Below are positions 10,006 through 22,354 of a stretch of 37,500 nucleotides of DNA, one piece after another. The translations under genes and the position numbers were made by a program. Below the pieces are notes generated by a model, which did not search any database, had not been told where the DNA came from, and worked only from the letters and a program-made list of their open reading frames with translations. The stretch is from NCBI GenBank assembly GCA_002104895.1, contig MCFG01000040.1, positions 147,501 to 185,000 of the forward strand, read 5' to 3'. The stretch's first letter is position 1; every line of letters begins with the position of its first letter. Source of the stretch: Anaeromyces robustus (lineage: Eukaryota; Neocallimastigomycota; Neocallimastigomycetes; Neocallimastigales; Neocallimastigaceae).

Positions 10006-12745
10006 TTATAATACTTGGTTTTCTTCTTTGTTTTCATCATTATCTTTTTTTATATAATCATTTTCATTTTCATTATTATTATTATTATTATTATTATTTT
10101 CATTTTCATTTTCATTTTCATTTTCATTTTCTTTTTCTTTTTCTTTTTTATTTTCAGTTTTGGTTTCATTTTCATTTTCACTTTCACTTTCATTTTCATT
10201 TTCACTTTCATTTTCATTTTCATTTTCATTTTTATTATCATTTTCATTTTCATTTTCATTAATATTTATATTATCGTTTTCATTTTCATTTTCATCTTTA
10301 TTAGATATTTCAAATCCATGTTTATCATTTAATATATCTTCCGTATCTTTTTCAGAATTTATTAAGAATGTATCTTCATTATCATCACTATATTCAACTA
10401 TACTTCGATTAGCTTTCCATTGTAATAAAGATTTTAATGAAGGTGTGTCTGACTTTTGTATCCAATTGAAAAATCGGTGTAATTCATTATCAGCTTTAGC
10501 AATACCCATTTGAATTAATGCTTCATTAAACTTTTTACTATTTCCAATAATTTCATTAGGTGAATAATTATTATCGTTTTCATTTAATAATGAATTCATG
10601 TTTACTAATGATTTATTAGAATCTCTAAGATTTTCTTTTACCATATCTTCATTATTATCATTAGTTAACTGATCTTGAGATAAACTAGTCATACTTGGTA
10701 AAGATCCTTTTTTATATGATATTTTTTCGGGTTTTACTGAATTCTCTTTTACAGTATTTTCTGTCTCTTGTTTTAATGAATTTAATAATTCAAAATGCTT
10801 TTCAAAACATACAACTGCTTTTTTATATTCTCCTCTCTTATTATAAATAATACCTAATTTATTTAATGCTTCAATTTGTGCAGTTTTTTGTTTAATATCT
10901 TTTGCACCAAATGAGATAAATTTTTCTAAATGTTCAATAGCTTTATCCAAGTTATTATTTCTTTTTAATATAATAAAAATTATCATAATAATTAGGAAAA
11001 TAATTTTTTTTAATTATTATTATTTATTATTATTTTTGTTATTTAATATTATTAATATCTTTGTTGATTATAAATCTATATTTATTGTATAAAAAATTAT
11101 ATGATAATATATACCTAACATAACAATCTGCAATAGAAGCATGCGCAAACCTTTTATTTATAACATTTTTGTTTGAATTATTATTATTATTAATGAATTC
11201 TTCAAATAACTTTTTTTTTTTTAATTTATTATATAGTAGGTAATAAAAAAAATGAAGCATTAATAATAATTAATAATATATTAAAATTATTTAAAAAAAT
11301 GTAACTAATGCATACTTTAATTGCTTTATCTAATTCATCATTATTATAATAAGCTGTTCCTAATCTGAAGGAAATTTTACTTATTTCATCTTTATCTTCA
11401 TAACTTTCTTTAATAATTTTGATACATTTTTTATAATGTTCAATTTCTTTTTCATATTTCTTTTTTTTATCTAACTTTCAACATTTCAATTATTAAAAAT
11501 AAGAATAAAATATAGAATTTTAATGTTTCTATTTATACACTTTATTTTAATATATATATATATAATCTAATTATACCTTACTAGCAATTATTAATCTAAG
11601 TTTTACAATTTTTTTCGAAGCTGAAAGTTCAAAACTTTTATTATATTCATCTATTGCTATTTCTCTACATTTTATATAATAAGCTAATGCTTTAACAATT
11701 TGATCTTTTTTGATAAATTTGATGAATCAATTTTTTTTTTTTTTTGATTTATATTAATATTAATATATTAAAAATATATATTTTAATAACTATAAATATT
11801 TATTGAAATAATAATATATTTTTTTGCTTATTTATTTATTTAATTATTTATTTGTTTATTATATAATTACTATTTTTTTCATATGCATATCCAATATTAT
11901 AAATTGCTTCCATATAAAGTTCAACTTTATTTTTTAATAATAATATTGAATCATATGCTTTTTGATAATATCTAATAGCTTCATTCCAATTATTTAATCT
12001 TCCAAAATATTCTGCTAAATTTTTTTTTGCATTATATCCATCTAATGCATTTCCTTTTTTTTATAGGAAACAAAATAATAATTGCATAAATATTAAATTT
12101 ATTATAAAAATTTATATTTTAATTTTTTTTTTTTTCATTATATTAATAATATATAAATTTCATTTTTCATAACTAATATTTACCGACTCTTTCACATTCT
12201 TCAATTTTAACATATAATGCATTAAAATTAAATAAATTATCAGTACTCAACATATTGCTTTTACTCATATCTGTTATAGTTCCTTTTAATTTTTCTTCTG
12301 AATAAGTTGGAATTTCGAAATATTTTCTTTGTTCTTCTTCTTCATCTTCTTCTTCATCTTCATTATTACTTTCTTTTATATTAATAGGTTTATTTAATTC
12401 AGTTTTAGATTTTTCTTTTGATTCATTTGGATTTTGAGTAGTATGTGTAAGATAGAAAAAATTTACAAAAGAATCAATATTCCCATTAATTAACATTTCT
12501 TCACAAATATTTTTAACTAAAGATCTAATTAATATTGATACAATATAGTATTAATTAATAATATTATAATATTATAATATTATTAATTTATTTTTATATT
12601 ACTTTTTATGCTTTCCTGTAGGTTGGTAATGGTTTCTTACTGTTGATGGTTTATTATAAAATTCCATATCAGGATTTAAAACTTCCTGACTTGGTGGCCT
12701 TTTAATGCTTACCACTTTATTTGCTTGTATTTTACTGATATTCAT
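10006..12745 (-). CDS. TTC29-like tetratricopeptide repeat protein, seven exons
   Basis: Minus-strand exons are 12745-12603, 12524-12184, 12053-11871, 11704-11577, 11459-11316, 11209-11115 and 10960-10006, joining to 662 aa with every phase closing. The N-terminus has a KNICEEML...FVNFFYL segment, followed by TPR-type helical pairs in exons 3-7 (for example AEYFGRLNNWNEAIRYYQKA, FRLGTAYYNNDELDKAI, KLGIIYNKRGEYKKAVVCFE). After an insert of about 85 residues, MGIAKADNELHRF (residues 496-508) and SLKSLLQWKANR (519-530) resemble the C-terminal signature of animal TTC29 as I remember it (GIAKAH...SLNYLLSWKESR). TTC29 in animals is a sperm-flagellum and IFT-associated protein. The last 100 residues are an acidic Glu-Asn tail built on a TTTTCA hexamer. 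A generic TPR protein remains possible if the TTC29 link fails. The role here is unknown because dictyostelids make no flagella. Confidence 0.72.
10103..10258. repeat. TTTTCA hexamer-type coding repeat (Glu-Asn tail)
   Basis: Iterated TTTTCA-like units, interrupted by a few CTTTCA and TTTTCT variants, encode the alternating Glu-Asn tail of the TPR protein on the minus strand. The same repeat generates several spurious frames on both strands. Confidence 0.85.
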
Positions 12746-13362
12746 TTTTTATATATAATATTTTTTTTTTTTATAAATATATTTTTTAAGAAAAGTAAAT
12801 TTTATGTATTTATAATAATTTATATTTTTAAATATATAAAATTATATATAAAAATATATTATACACATTATTATTATTTTTTATTAAATAAAAGTATTGA
12901 ATGATATTTTATATCATTTTTCTATACAAAAATTTTTTATATAATATATTTATATATATATAATATTAAAAAAATTATTTCATTTTTATAAATAATATAT
13001 ATAAAAAAAAACTCCGATTTACTTAATAGTTTAATATACTTGTGTAACAATTAAAATTATATATTTTTTATTAAAATATGATGTATAATTTAGTAATAGT
13101 AATATTATATTAAAAGTTTTGATCAATAAACCTAAAAAAAGAAGTCCAATAATCATGAACTTATAATATATTTTATATATAAATGTATATTTTTTTTATT
13201 TAATATAAAAATTACATTAATTCATTGGAATTTTTTAAATATTTTATATATTATAAAAAATTACATTTTTTATTTAATAATATAATATAATAAATATATT
13301 ATTTTATATTTGATGTTACAGTATAGATTTAATTTCAATAATTTAATAAAACAATATAAAAT
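12746..13362. promoter_or_regulatory. Divergent promoter region between the TTC29-like and ankyrin-like genes
   Basis: This 617-base A/T-rich 5'-5' gap presumably holds both promoters. No recognisable element, small gene or repeat array was found, apart from short homopolymers and dispersed TATATA strings. Confidence 0.55.
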
Positions 13363-16300
13363 ATGTTTTTTAATACTAATATAATTGATTATCCAAAATT
13401 TAGAACGAAAGATGAAATAAAACAATACTTTCAAGAAAATAAAATTCAAATTAAATTACTTGAAGATGAAGATGGTAATTTAATGAATTTCATTGAAAAT
13501 GATATTTTAATTTATTGTATTAATAATGATTTTTCAATTGAAATAATAGAATTAATTATTATTAATGGTTATTATACATTGAATTATACATCTTATAGTA
13601 ATTTTTTATATAATACCCCTCTTTCGTCTGCACTAAAAAATAATCAATTTGACATTGCTGATTTATTAATTAGTTATGGAGCCCAAATAGAAAATATACC
13701 TTTAATTACTTTAGAAAAAATTATTAATATTGAAAATTTAAAATATATAATAAATAAAGGTTTTGATATACCCCAACAATTAATAAGTAATTTAATTGAA
13801 GCTGATTCAAACGAATTATTACAATTAATTTTTTTATATTTGATAAAAAATGATAATAATATACCTTCACGTTTAATTATAGATTTAATAGTGAATAATT
13901 CTAATGATTTATTAAATCATATTTTTAAACAATATATTTTTAATAAATCTTTTATTTTAAAATTAATTTTTTTTATAATAATAAAACGCCATTATCTACT
14001 CAACAATTAAATAATATTTTCGAAAATGAAATTAACAAAATTAAATTTAATGTATCATTTTATGAAATTGCAATTAAGAATAATTATAATGCTTTAAGCA
14101 TTCTATGCAATAATGATATTAGGGGAGATACAATGATTCTTGATGATATATCTAGTATATTTAAGGTTGATTTTATTAGTAGAGATATTCAGTATAATTT
14201 AACTCATAAAGGAAATACAATCAAAGATGCTTTTTTAATAAAAATGAAAAATCCAAAATTAAAATATCATATAAATAGAAAGTTTTTAAATAAATTAGAA
14301 AATATTACAACATATCAAGAGGATAAAGAAGCTATTGAAAAGTATATAGAAAATGATGAATATATAGAATTTAAAAAATATATAAAAGAAAACAATATTC
14401 ATTTAACAAAATTTAAATTTAAAGTATTTATTGAAAAAATTCATAATTATAAGAAAAAAGATATCATTGAATTTTCAATAATGAAAAGTAATTCAATTCA
14501 ATTAGTAAATTATATAATTGATCTTTGTCTAAAAGAAGATCCAAATATTGTAAATAAACGTTACGGTTATTATATATTTTCAGCAGTTTCAAGTAATAAA
14601 TTTAAAATATCTTACTTTTTACTTGAAAAATTTAAAGGTAAAAGCTTCAAGTCACTGTATACTTGGTTACATAAAAGCAAAACACTGAATAATGAAAATT
14701 TAAAATTCCTTTTAATTAGTGATATTTATTTCAATAAATATGATATAAATTCAGATAATACCAGGTTTACTACTCCCTTATATTCAATTAAATATGATTT
14801 TCCTTTTTCATTAAATCAATTTTTGAAATACTACTTATTTAACAATTCATTTATATTAAAGCTACTATCTTATTATAAAGATAAAATTTCTTTATCTAAA
14901 TCGGAATTTAATGATATTGTTGAAAATGAAAAGAATAAATACAATGATAATTGGTCATATCAATATCAATTAGTTTTTCAAGATAATGATTATGAAAATA
15001 TGAATATTTTATATAAATATGATACAAGAGAAAAACATATTATTTTAGAAGATTTATTTAATATTTTAATTAAAATGGATAAAGAAGTCCAGGATACATT
15101 TGTTGAAAATGTAAAAATGAAGATTATAAAACTCCCTATTGATGAGCAATATATAAATAATTTGAAATGTTATGAGATGATAAAAGATATAATATTTGAA
15201 ATGATAAAAATAAATCAAATTGAAAAATTAAACGATTTAATAACAAAAAAACGTATTTCTCTTGATCATTTTAATAAATATAATGATGATATATTAGCAT
15301 ATGCTATTAATCATGACGCTTCAATGAATATGATAAAATTTATTATTTCACAATATTCTACTTTAAATTATATAATATATTATGCTAATGGGAAATCATT
15401 AACAGATTCATTATATATGCAATCTGTTCCATCAAATAAACTTGATATACCATATTGTCCACTTATTCTTTCAGTAATTTTAAATAAATTTGAAGTATTT
15501 AAAATATTATTAGAGAACGGTGCAGATATAAATTACAAATTTTGTATAGCAAATGAAAATTATAATATAGTAACATATTTATATAAAAATAAATTACTTA
15601 ATATTAAAAATTTAAAATTTATATTAAATAATGGATTTAATTTACTATCGGAAAGTATAAGCATATTTATTTATGATAATCATGATAATAATGATAATAT
15701 TCCTAATAAGAGACAAAGAAATTATTATTACTATACTAATAATAATAATAATGACAATAATTATAATAATCATGAAAAAAATGAAGCACATCGTTTTTTG
15801 ACACTTTTATTTGAAAACTCTATTTTTGATAATAATTTTATTTTAAAATTATTATTAAGTTCAAAAGATAAAATAGCTTTATCAGATACCCAATTAAATG
15901 ATATTATATTAAAAGAAAAAAATAAAATTATAATGAATCAAGAATTATTTGATATTATTTATGATAATTATAATTATGAAGTTTTAGAAATGTTTTTAAA
16001 TTATGATGTTAATACAACCGATCCATACACAGATTCATCTGATATTTATAAATTTTTAAAAGGAGATTCAATTTTTATTGAATATTTATTTAATTTAAAA
16101 TTATTAAATTATGAACAATTTAGTCTCGAAACATTTATAAAAAATATATTACCATGGGATGATAAATTAGAAATTTCAGAATATGAATTTTTAGGAAAAA
16201 AACATAAGAAAAATTTTAGATTAGATCACTTTGAAGGTTTAAAAGTTTTTTTAGAGAAATATATTGATTATGGACTTGATTTTATAGATTTTGAGAAAGA

Positions 16301-16697
16301 AGATTTTTCAAAAATTTTATCACGTTTATATCAAAAATTTTATTTGTCAACATTTTATGATATTGAATTATTGGAAGGTTTCGAATTTTTAAGAATTTTT
16401 ATTGAGAAATTATTGAACAGTAAAAAATTTTATTTTAGTCATTTTGAACCAAATTTATTGAAACTTTGTGATTCTAATTTCCAAAAATTATTTATTAAAA
16501 AGTCATTACTTCATGAAAAATTTGATTTAACAAAGATAAATATCAAAACCGTTTTATTATTTTTAAAAGGATTAGATGATAATTTATATATTTTTGATTA
16601 TTTTATAAATGAACTATTAAATAATAATCATATTAAAAATAGTATTAATACTCAAGAGATTACATTATTATCAAATAAATTAAAAAATTCTTTGTAA
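13363..16697 (+). CDS. Ankyrin-like repeat protein, broken by a one-base frameshift
   Basis: Two intronless frames, 13363-14010 and about 13974-16697 (first ATG of the second at 14133), read as one protein of about 1110 residues if one base is added at the eight-T run 13967-13974. Coding character continues across the junction: the shifted frame gives a TPLSTQQLNNIFENE segment matching later internal copies (ISLSKSEFNDIVENEKNK, IALSDTQLNDIILKEKNK). Ankyrin-type helix pairs are visible, for example PLSSALKNNQFDIADLLISY near residue 87 and LILSVILNKFEVFKILLENG in the second frame. The architecture is duplicated: the TLNY...ADLLI...NLKYIINKGF block of the first half recurs in the second. The family resembles the large dictyostelid set of divergent ankyrin proteins. 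It is either a real pseudogene, a sequencing slip, or two separately used frames. Function is unknown. Confidence 0.6.
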
Positions 16698-17272
16698 TTT
16701 AAATAATACAATAACAAAACGAAAAAGAATACTCAAATCATTTATATTAAAACATTTTTTTTTTTAAAAAAAAAAAAAAATTAATAAATAAATATAAAGA
16801 TAGTATCAATATTTTTATTTTAATTTTTATATTTTCTTTATAAATATTTTTTAAAAAAAAAGACCTAATAATAATAATAATACTTATTTACTTAGTATAA
16901 TTATTATACATATTAATAATTGTATTAATAATATTTTATTGTTTCATTAATTAAATAAATTTATGTTTAATCTTAATATTAATAAATAATAATAATAAAA
17001 AAAAAAAAAGGCAAAATTAATGAATAATATAAAATGTAATAAAGTAGTAAAGTATTTGATGTAATTTGGTATATATATTTTAATTCTAAAAAATGATAGT
17101 TAATGATATATTTAATATAGTTATTTAATTATTTAAATATATTTATTCAATTTGAATATAAATAAATAAATAGGTTTTTATAAATGAATATTAGTTAATT
17201 ATTTATAGGATTTAAATAAAAAATAGAATGACAAAAAAAGTATGTATATTTTAGAATATATTTAGATTAATT
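16698..17272. other. Convergent intergenic region between the ankyrin-like gene and MCM9
   Basis: This 575-base A/T-rich gap lies between two 3' ends. It has a T run and an A run back to back near 16756-16780 (a potential A/T hairpin) and another A run near 17000. No gene is seen. Confidence 0.6.
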
Positions 17273-18782
17273 TTAATCCCATATGAATTTTCTCTTTTTT
17301 TTATTAATAGAATCCATAGTAGATGTCATCGAAGGTTCAAAATCATAATCTAGTTCTAAATCATTTATATCTTCATCATCAGATAAATTTGAATTAGAAA
17401 GATAATCTTCCTCATCATTATTATCTTCATAAAGCTTATTATTATTAATATTATAATTAGTACTATCTAATTTGTCTGATAAGTTTGATATTCCATTTTT
17501 TAATTGAGGTTTAGTATTAATGTTATCATTGTCTATTTTAGTTTCTGATGTCTTTTTAGTATACATAAATCCTTTCAATTTATTAGAAAATTTTAATTTT
17601 ATTGAATCACTTGCTTCATTATTATTATTATCATTATTTGTTTCTGAAGATGTAGTTTCAATAATTTCTGTTGATAAAGTTTCTTCTTTAGAATTATTTA
17701 CATTTAGAGAAGATAAAATTGAATTTTGGGAATTATGTATTATTTTTTCATTATTAGTTTTATTATCATCATAAGGTGGTGATATTAATATACTAGATGA
17801 ATTTAATTCATTTTCCCAATTATCTTGATTATAATCATCGGGTATACTATCTTTCTCTTCATCAACAGTAATTATTTCTTTTTTTGATTTTTTAGCTTTT
17901 TTCTTTGGTCTATTATTATTATTATTGTTATTATTATTATCATTTTCTTTATTATCTTTCTTACTTTTTTTATTTTTATTTTTCTTTTTAACACCAGTTT
18001 CTTCTGATTTTAACTTTGAAGTACTTAACTTATTATCAACATTTTCATCTTCATTTTCATTATTTTCTTGATTCTTTTGATTTTTTTGAAATTGACCGGA
18101 TTGAATTTCTTGCTGATCCTGATGTGACGATTGTTGGAATTGATGTGAAAATTTTTGAGGGGTATTATTTATTTGTAATTGTGATTGACGATAAGTTGGT
18201 CGTGGTGATGTTTGCTGATTTATATTATCCATTTCAGGTTCATCTTCGAATTTTGGACCACTATATAATTCAAAAAGTTGGAGTTTTTTTAAAATAATTC
18301 TCTCTTGTATATTCAAATTATTATTATATAACATATATATATATATAATATATTAGATATATAGTAGGTATAAAATAATAAATTTTTTTGAATTTTAAAA
18401 TACCTTTTTCATAATAATCTTTTGTTGGATCCTCTGGAAATATTGAATGTAGTGTAGATAATACATCTCCAAATATAGATGATGACTGCATTGATATTTC
18501 TATAATAGATATTACCACAATCTATTATATACATATGTATATATTAAATTATGATTATTATTTTATTATTTATATATATTAAGAAAGAAAATTATTTATA
18601 ATTACCGCATCTTGAACAAGTACTAAATCTCTGAACATTAATTTTGCCTATATTTTATAAGTTTAAAATAATTGTTGTTTAATATTTTAATATTTAATAA
18701 TACTTTAAATATAAAAAATTTACATTAACTTACATGTGCTTGTGATAATCGAATTAAACTTTCTAAAAGACGAATCTTTTTT

Positions 18783-18822
<40 letters not shown>

Positions 18823-21800
18823 TATATATAAATAAAATAAAGTATAAATAAAATAAAGGAATATTTTAATATATATATAAAAGTATAAATAAAATAAAAT
18901 AAAAGAATAATTTAATATATATAAAAGTATAATTAAAATAATATTTATACTAATTATATTATCATTATTACTGTAGTTCTTGCAGCATTTCTAATATCAG
19001 ATTGTCTTTGTAATTGATAATATCGAGATAATACTAATTGAGCTTCTTTTGTCATTCTAGGAGAAAAAGTTTTTGCACAAAGAATATAAGCTTGAAGATC
19101 TTCAATTTTCCAATAATCAGTAATAAGATTTACATTATACTCTTTTCGAGATTGGGATGACATATAAGCTTTTTTTCTATACTTTAATGAATTTTCTTTT
19201 ATAACAAAACTTGAAACTTTTCTGTTTTTATTTGAAAATTATATATATTAGTTATATATCTTAAATAAATAAATATAATTTATAATCGATACTAAAATTT
19301 GAAAAATTAAAAAAAAAAAAAATATATATATATATATATATATTTACTGATCCCATTCTTTATCTTGCTTATCAAGTAATACAAATACAATATCAAATCT
19401 ACTTAATAATGGACTACCTAAAGCAATATTAATAGATACATTTTGTTCTGGATCATATTTTCCTTTAGGATTTGTTGCTGCTAAAATAGAACATCTAGTA
19501 TTTAATTTACAAATTAAACCAGCTTTTGCAACACTAAGTGTCTATATAATTATTTTTTATTAAATATATTTATTTAATATTTAATTAAAATTATTAAATT
19601 TAAAGTATTAATAATATAAATATTCATAATTACTTGTTGTTCCATAGCTTCATGAATAGCTGTTTTATCGTTTTCTTTTATACCACCAAATTCATCAATA
19701 CAACATATACCGCGATCTGCTAAAACTAAAGCACCAGCTTCTAAATGCCATTCACCTGAATCTTTTACAGCTGTTACAGTTAAACCAGCATTAGTTGTAC
19801 CAACACCTGTAGTTAAAATTGCTCTTGGTGACAATTTTGCTGCATAACGAAGAAATTGTGATTTACCCGTTCCTAAAAACAATAATGATAATAATATAAT
19901 AAATATAAAATAATAATTTTTTAATTTAAAAAATATTATTAAATAAATATTATTAATTAATAATAAAATTTAATTCTGAATTATTTATATAATTTAAATG
20001 TATATTTACCAGGATCTCCTACTAATAAAATATGAATTTCCCCTCTTACTTTAATACCAGCCTCTGCTTTTGCCACACCTCCTAACAACATTAAAATTAT
20101 GGATAATTTAATAGGATATGCACCATATATAAATGGACAAAAACTTGAAATAATTCTATTCCTTCCTATAAAGAAAAATATATATATATATATTATATTA
20201 ATTTATATATATTTCGTATATATTATTTAAAAGATAAAAAAAAAAGCCACTTTTTACCTGCCATTAAATTATCTTTATAATGTTCCCAAAATTTTTCAAA
20301 TTCTTTTTTCTTTTCATCTTCAACACTAGTATCAAAAAACCTATCTTCATTTTTTACATAAATATAATTTGCCCACATAACAATTTCTATATCACATCTC
20401 TGTCCTTTTTCAAATGGTTTCCATCTTCTTAAAATAATACCACTTTTAATATATATATATTTTAAACAAAAAGTAAAAAAAAATTTTTTAATTATTTATA
20501 CCTTATATTAATTAAGTTGAAAATAAAAAGTATATTATTTACGTAATTTCGACAGCATCTCCTGCTGCGCATTGATCTACTAAATCATCTTCACATAAAA
20601 CAATAATAGATCTAGGAATGTAAAAATTTGGTTAAAGTAATAATTCTATTAATTTGAAAATGTCTTTTTTTTTTAATTTATAAAATTGTATAACTAAATA
20701 TATAAATCATATTAGGTATAAAAAAGGATATTCTTCCAAATGCTAAAGCATTAATATCTTCTTGAATTTTTATTTCTTGAAAATCATTACATGTTTCAGA
20801 ACTTGCTATATTAAAGAAATAATTATTACAGAAACAATAGTATTTATAATTGTATTAATATTATAGAAATATATCGTATATTATATATATATATAAATAT
20901 CCTTAATAAATATATATAATCTATAATTTCTAAATATTATTACCTTGTTCACTAGAAATTTTTTTAAATTTTGTAGAATCACATGGTGCTATACCAATTG
21001 CTTTACATACTTTTGGTTCGGGTATACAGTAATATTGTTCACGGTCAGCTTTTACCGAAAATTGACCTTTACATTTTGTGCATTGATATACTTCTTCTTG
21101 TTCTGAAACTTTACGAGGTCCTGTTCTAACTACAGTTCCTGAAATTGATAATAACATACCTGTTTCAAATGAACGTGGTAATGTTCTATAACATAATGCA
21201 CTTGGAAGTCTTTTATAATTTATTATATTTAATATAATAATTTAATAAAAATAAATTATTAAATTATTATTAATTATCATAATAAATTTCTTTTATAAAA
21301 ATGAAGAATTTTAATCATGTTGTTGTTACCTTGCAATTCTAACTCGACAATTATATTTTCTTGTCATATCTCCTGCCATAGGATGTCTTGCAATAATATC
21401 ATTCTTTTAAATTATTTTATTTTATTTTTGTATAAGAATATATATATTTACATTTGATATATCAATTAAATTGAATTTTTAACTTATATTTGATATTTCC
21501 ATTAATTTCATTACTTACTTGTACATCAATTAAAGCTTCATTAAATAATTGAAGCATTGTTTCTGGAAAATGTAATAATAGATTACCTAGATATAACATA
21601 TATTAATAAAACAAAATAAAATAAATATACATATAAAAAACTTAAAGATAAGGAATATAATAATATATTTTATTTTATTTTATTTTATTTAATGATTCTA
21701 ATTTTTAATGTCATTTATTATAATAGTGCTTAGCAAAAAAGAAAAAAAGTACCTAATAAACTATTTCCATTATGTAATTCATAATATCTTTTATAATATT

Positions 21801-22037
21801 TTTTATAAAAAAAAGTATTATTAATTAATATTTAATTGTAAATATTTATTAATTTATACAAAATTATTGATTTCATTTAAATAATTTAAAAAACTACGTT
21901 ATAACTAATGGATAATAAATTGTTTCATCTTTCGCAAAAAGAATTTCTTCTATATCATTATATTTTAATTCTATTAATTCAGTACAAAAAGCCTTTTTAT
22001 ATTCTTCATTTTTTGTCGGGTCATAACTTAATACCAT
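17273..22037 (-). CDS. mcm9: MCM9 AAA+ DNA helicase, 16 exons, one AT-AC intron
   Basis: MCM9 acts with MCM8 in homologous recombination and replication-fork repair. Minus-strand exons are 22037-21898, 21787-21753, 21586-21519, 21403-21330, 21209-20944, 20805-20732, 20619-20543, 20442-20258, 20165-20010, 19872-19634, 19541-19348, 19221-18972, 18775-18734, 18647-18606, 18521-18404 and 18303-17273. They join to 996 aa with all phases closing. Features are a zinc-binding module with Cys149, 152, 167 and 174; Walker A GDPGTGKS (Lys362; an intron splits the motif); Walker B CCIDEF (Asp418-Glu419); arginine-finger SRFD (Arg486); and the sensor/lid segment [27 protein letters not shown] and the following helix match MCM9 rather than other MCMs. 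From about residue 655 the tail is Asn/Lys/Asp low complexity with a basic KKKNKNKK-type cluster. Fourteen introns are GT-AG; intron 6 is described separately. Confidence 0.93.
18785..18814. repeat. Poly(A) homopolymer in an MCM9 intron
   Basis: About 29 consecutive A on the plus strand (T on the coding strand) lie within the intron between exons 12 and 13, immediately upstream of the exon 13 acceptor. It acts as an unusually long pyrimidine tract. Confidence 0.85.
20620..20731 (-). other. U12-type AT-AC intron in MCM9 (intron 6)
   Basis: On the minus strand this 112-base intron begins ATATCCTTT, identical to the U12 AT-AC 5' splice-site consensus. It contains TTACTTTAAC at 20640-20631, close to the U12 branch consensus TTCCTTRAC, with the presumed branch A 12 bases from the end, and it terminates in AC. 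Exon 6 ends at codon 219 (AGA) and exon 7 begins ATT CCT AGA TCT, giving [10 protein letters not shown], the near-invariant MCM segment. No GT donor in a workable phase exists nearby, and a downstream AG (cctag at about 20612-20616) would delete the conserved Ile-Pro-Arg. Confidence 0.85.
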
Positions 22038-22354
22038 TTTTTATTAAATATTAATAAAAAAAAAAAAAAAACTATTTTTTTTTAAAAAAAAAATGGAAAT
22101 TTCATTTAAATGAAATGTTGATTTATTAATAAAAAATGCAATTATAGATTAAATAAAAAATATATAAAATTTTATTGTGAATAAACTTTTATTTATTTTT
22201 AAATATAAATTTTTATGAAAATATCATGTGAATTGTATAAATGAACAACATAGAATTTAGTAGAATTTAATTAAAAATTTTTAATTTTAATTTTAATTTT
22301 TTTTTTTTTTTAATTTAAATTTCATTTTGAAGTTTTATATATTGAAAAAGAAAG
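22038..22354. promoter_or_regulatory. Short divergent promoter region between MCM9 and prolyl oligopeptidase
   Basis: Only 317 bases separate the two start codons, so both promoters must be compact or overlapping. T- and A-runs flank each start. An inverted A/T segment (ATTTCATTTAAATGAAAT) is visible around 22098-22115, a near-palindrome that could be a binding site or chance in such DNA. Confidence 0.55.

Noticed and set aside
10015-10513. Phe/Ile- and Ser/Phe-rich plus-strand frames
   Set aside because: They are shadows of the Glu-Asn repeat tail of the minus-strand TPR gene.
20543-20740. An ordinary GT-AG intron between MCM9 exons 6 and 7
   Set aside because: The next GT downstream of exon 6 is in the wrong phase and far inside the intron, and the AG at 20612-20616 would remove the conserved Ile-Pro-Arg. 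The AT-AC reading fits both the splice signals and the protein.
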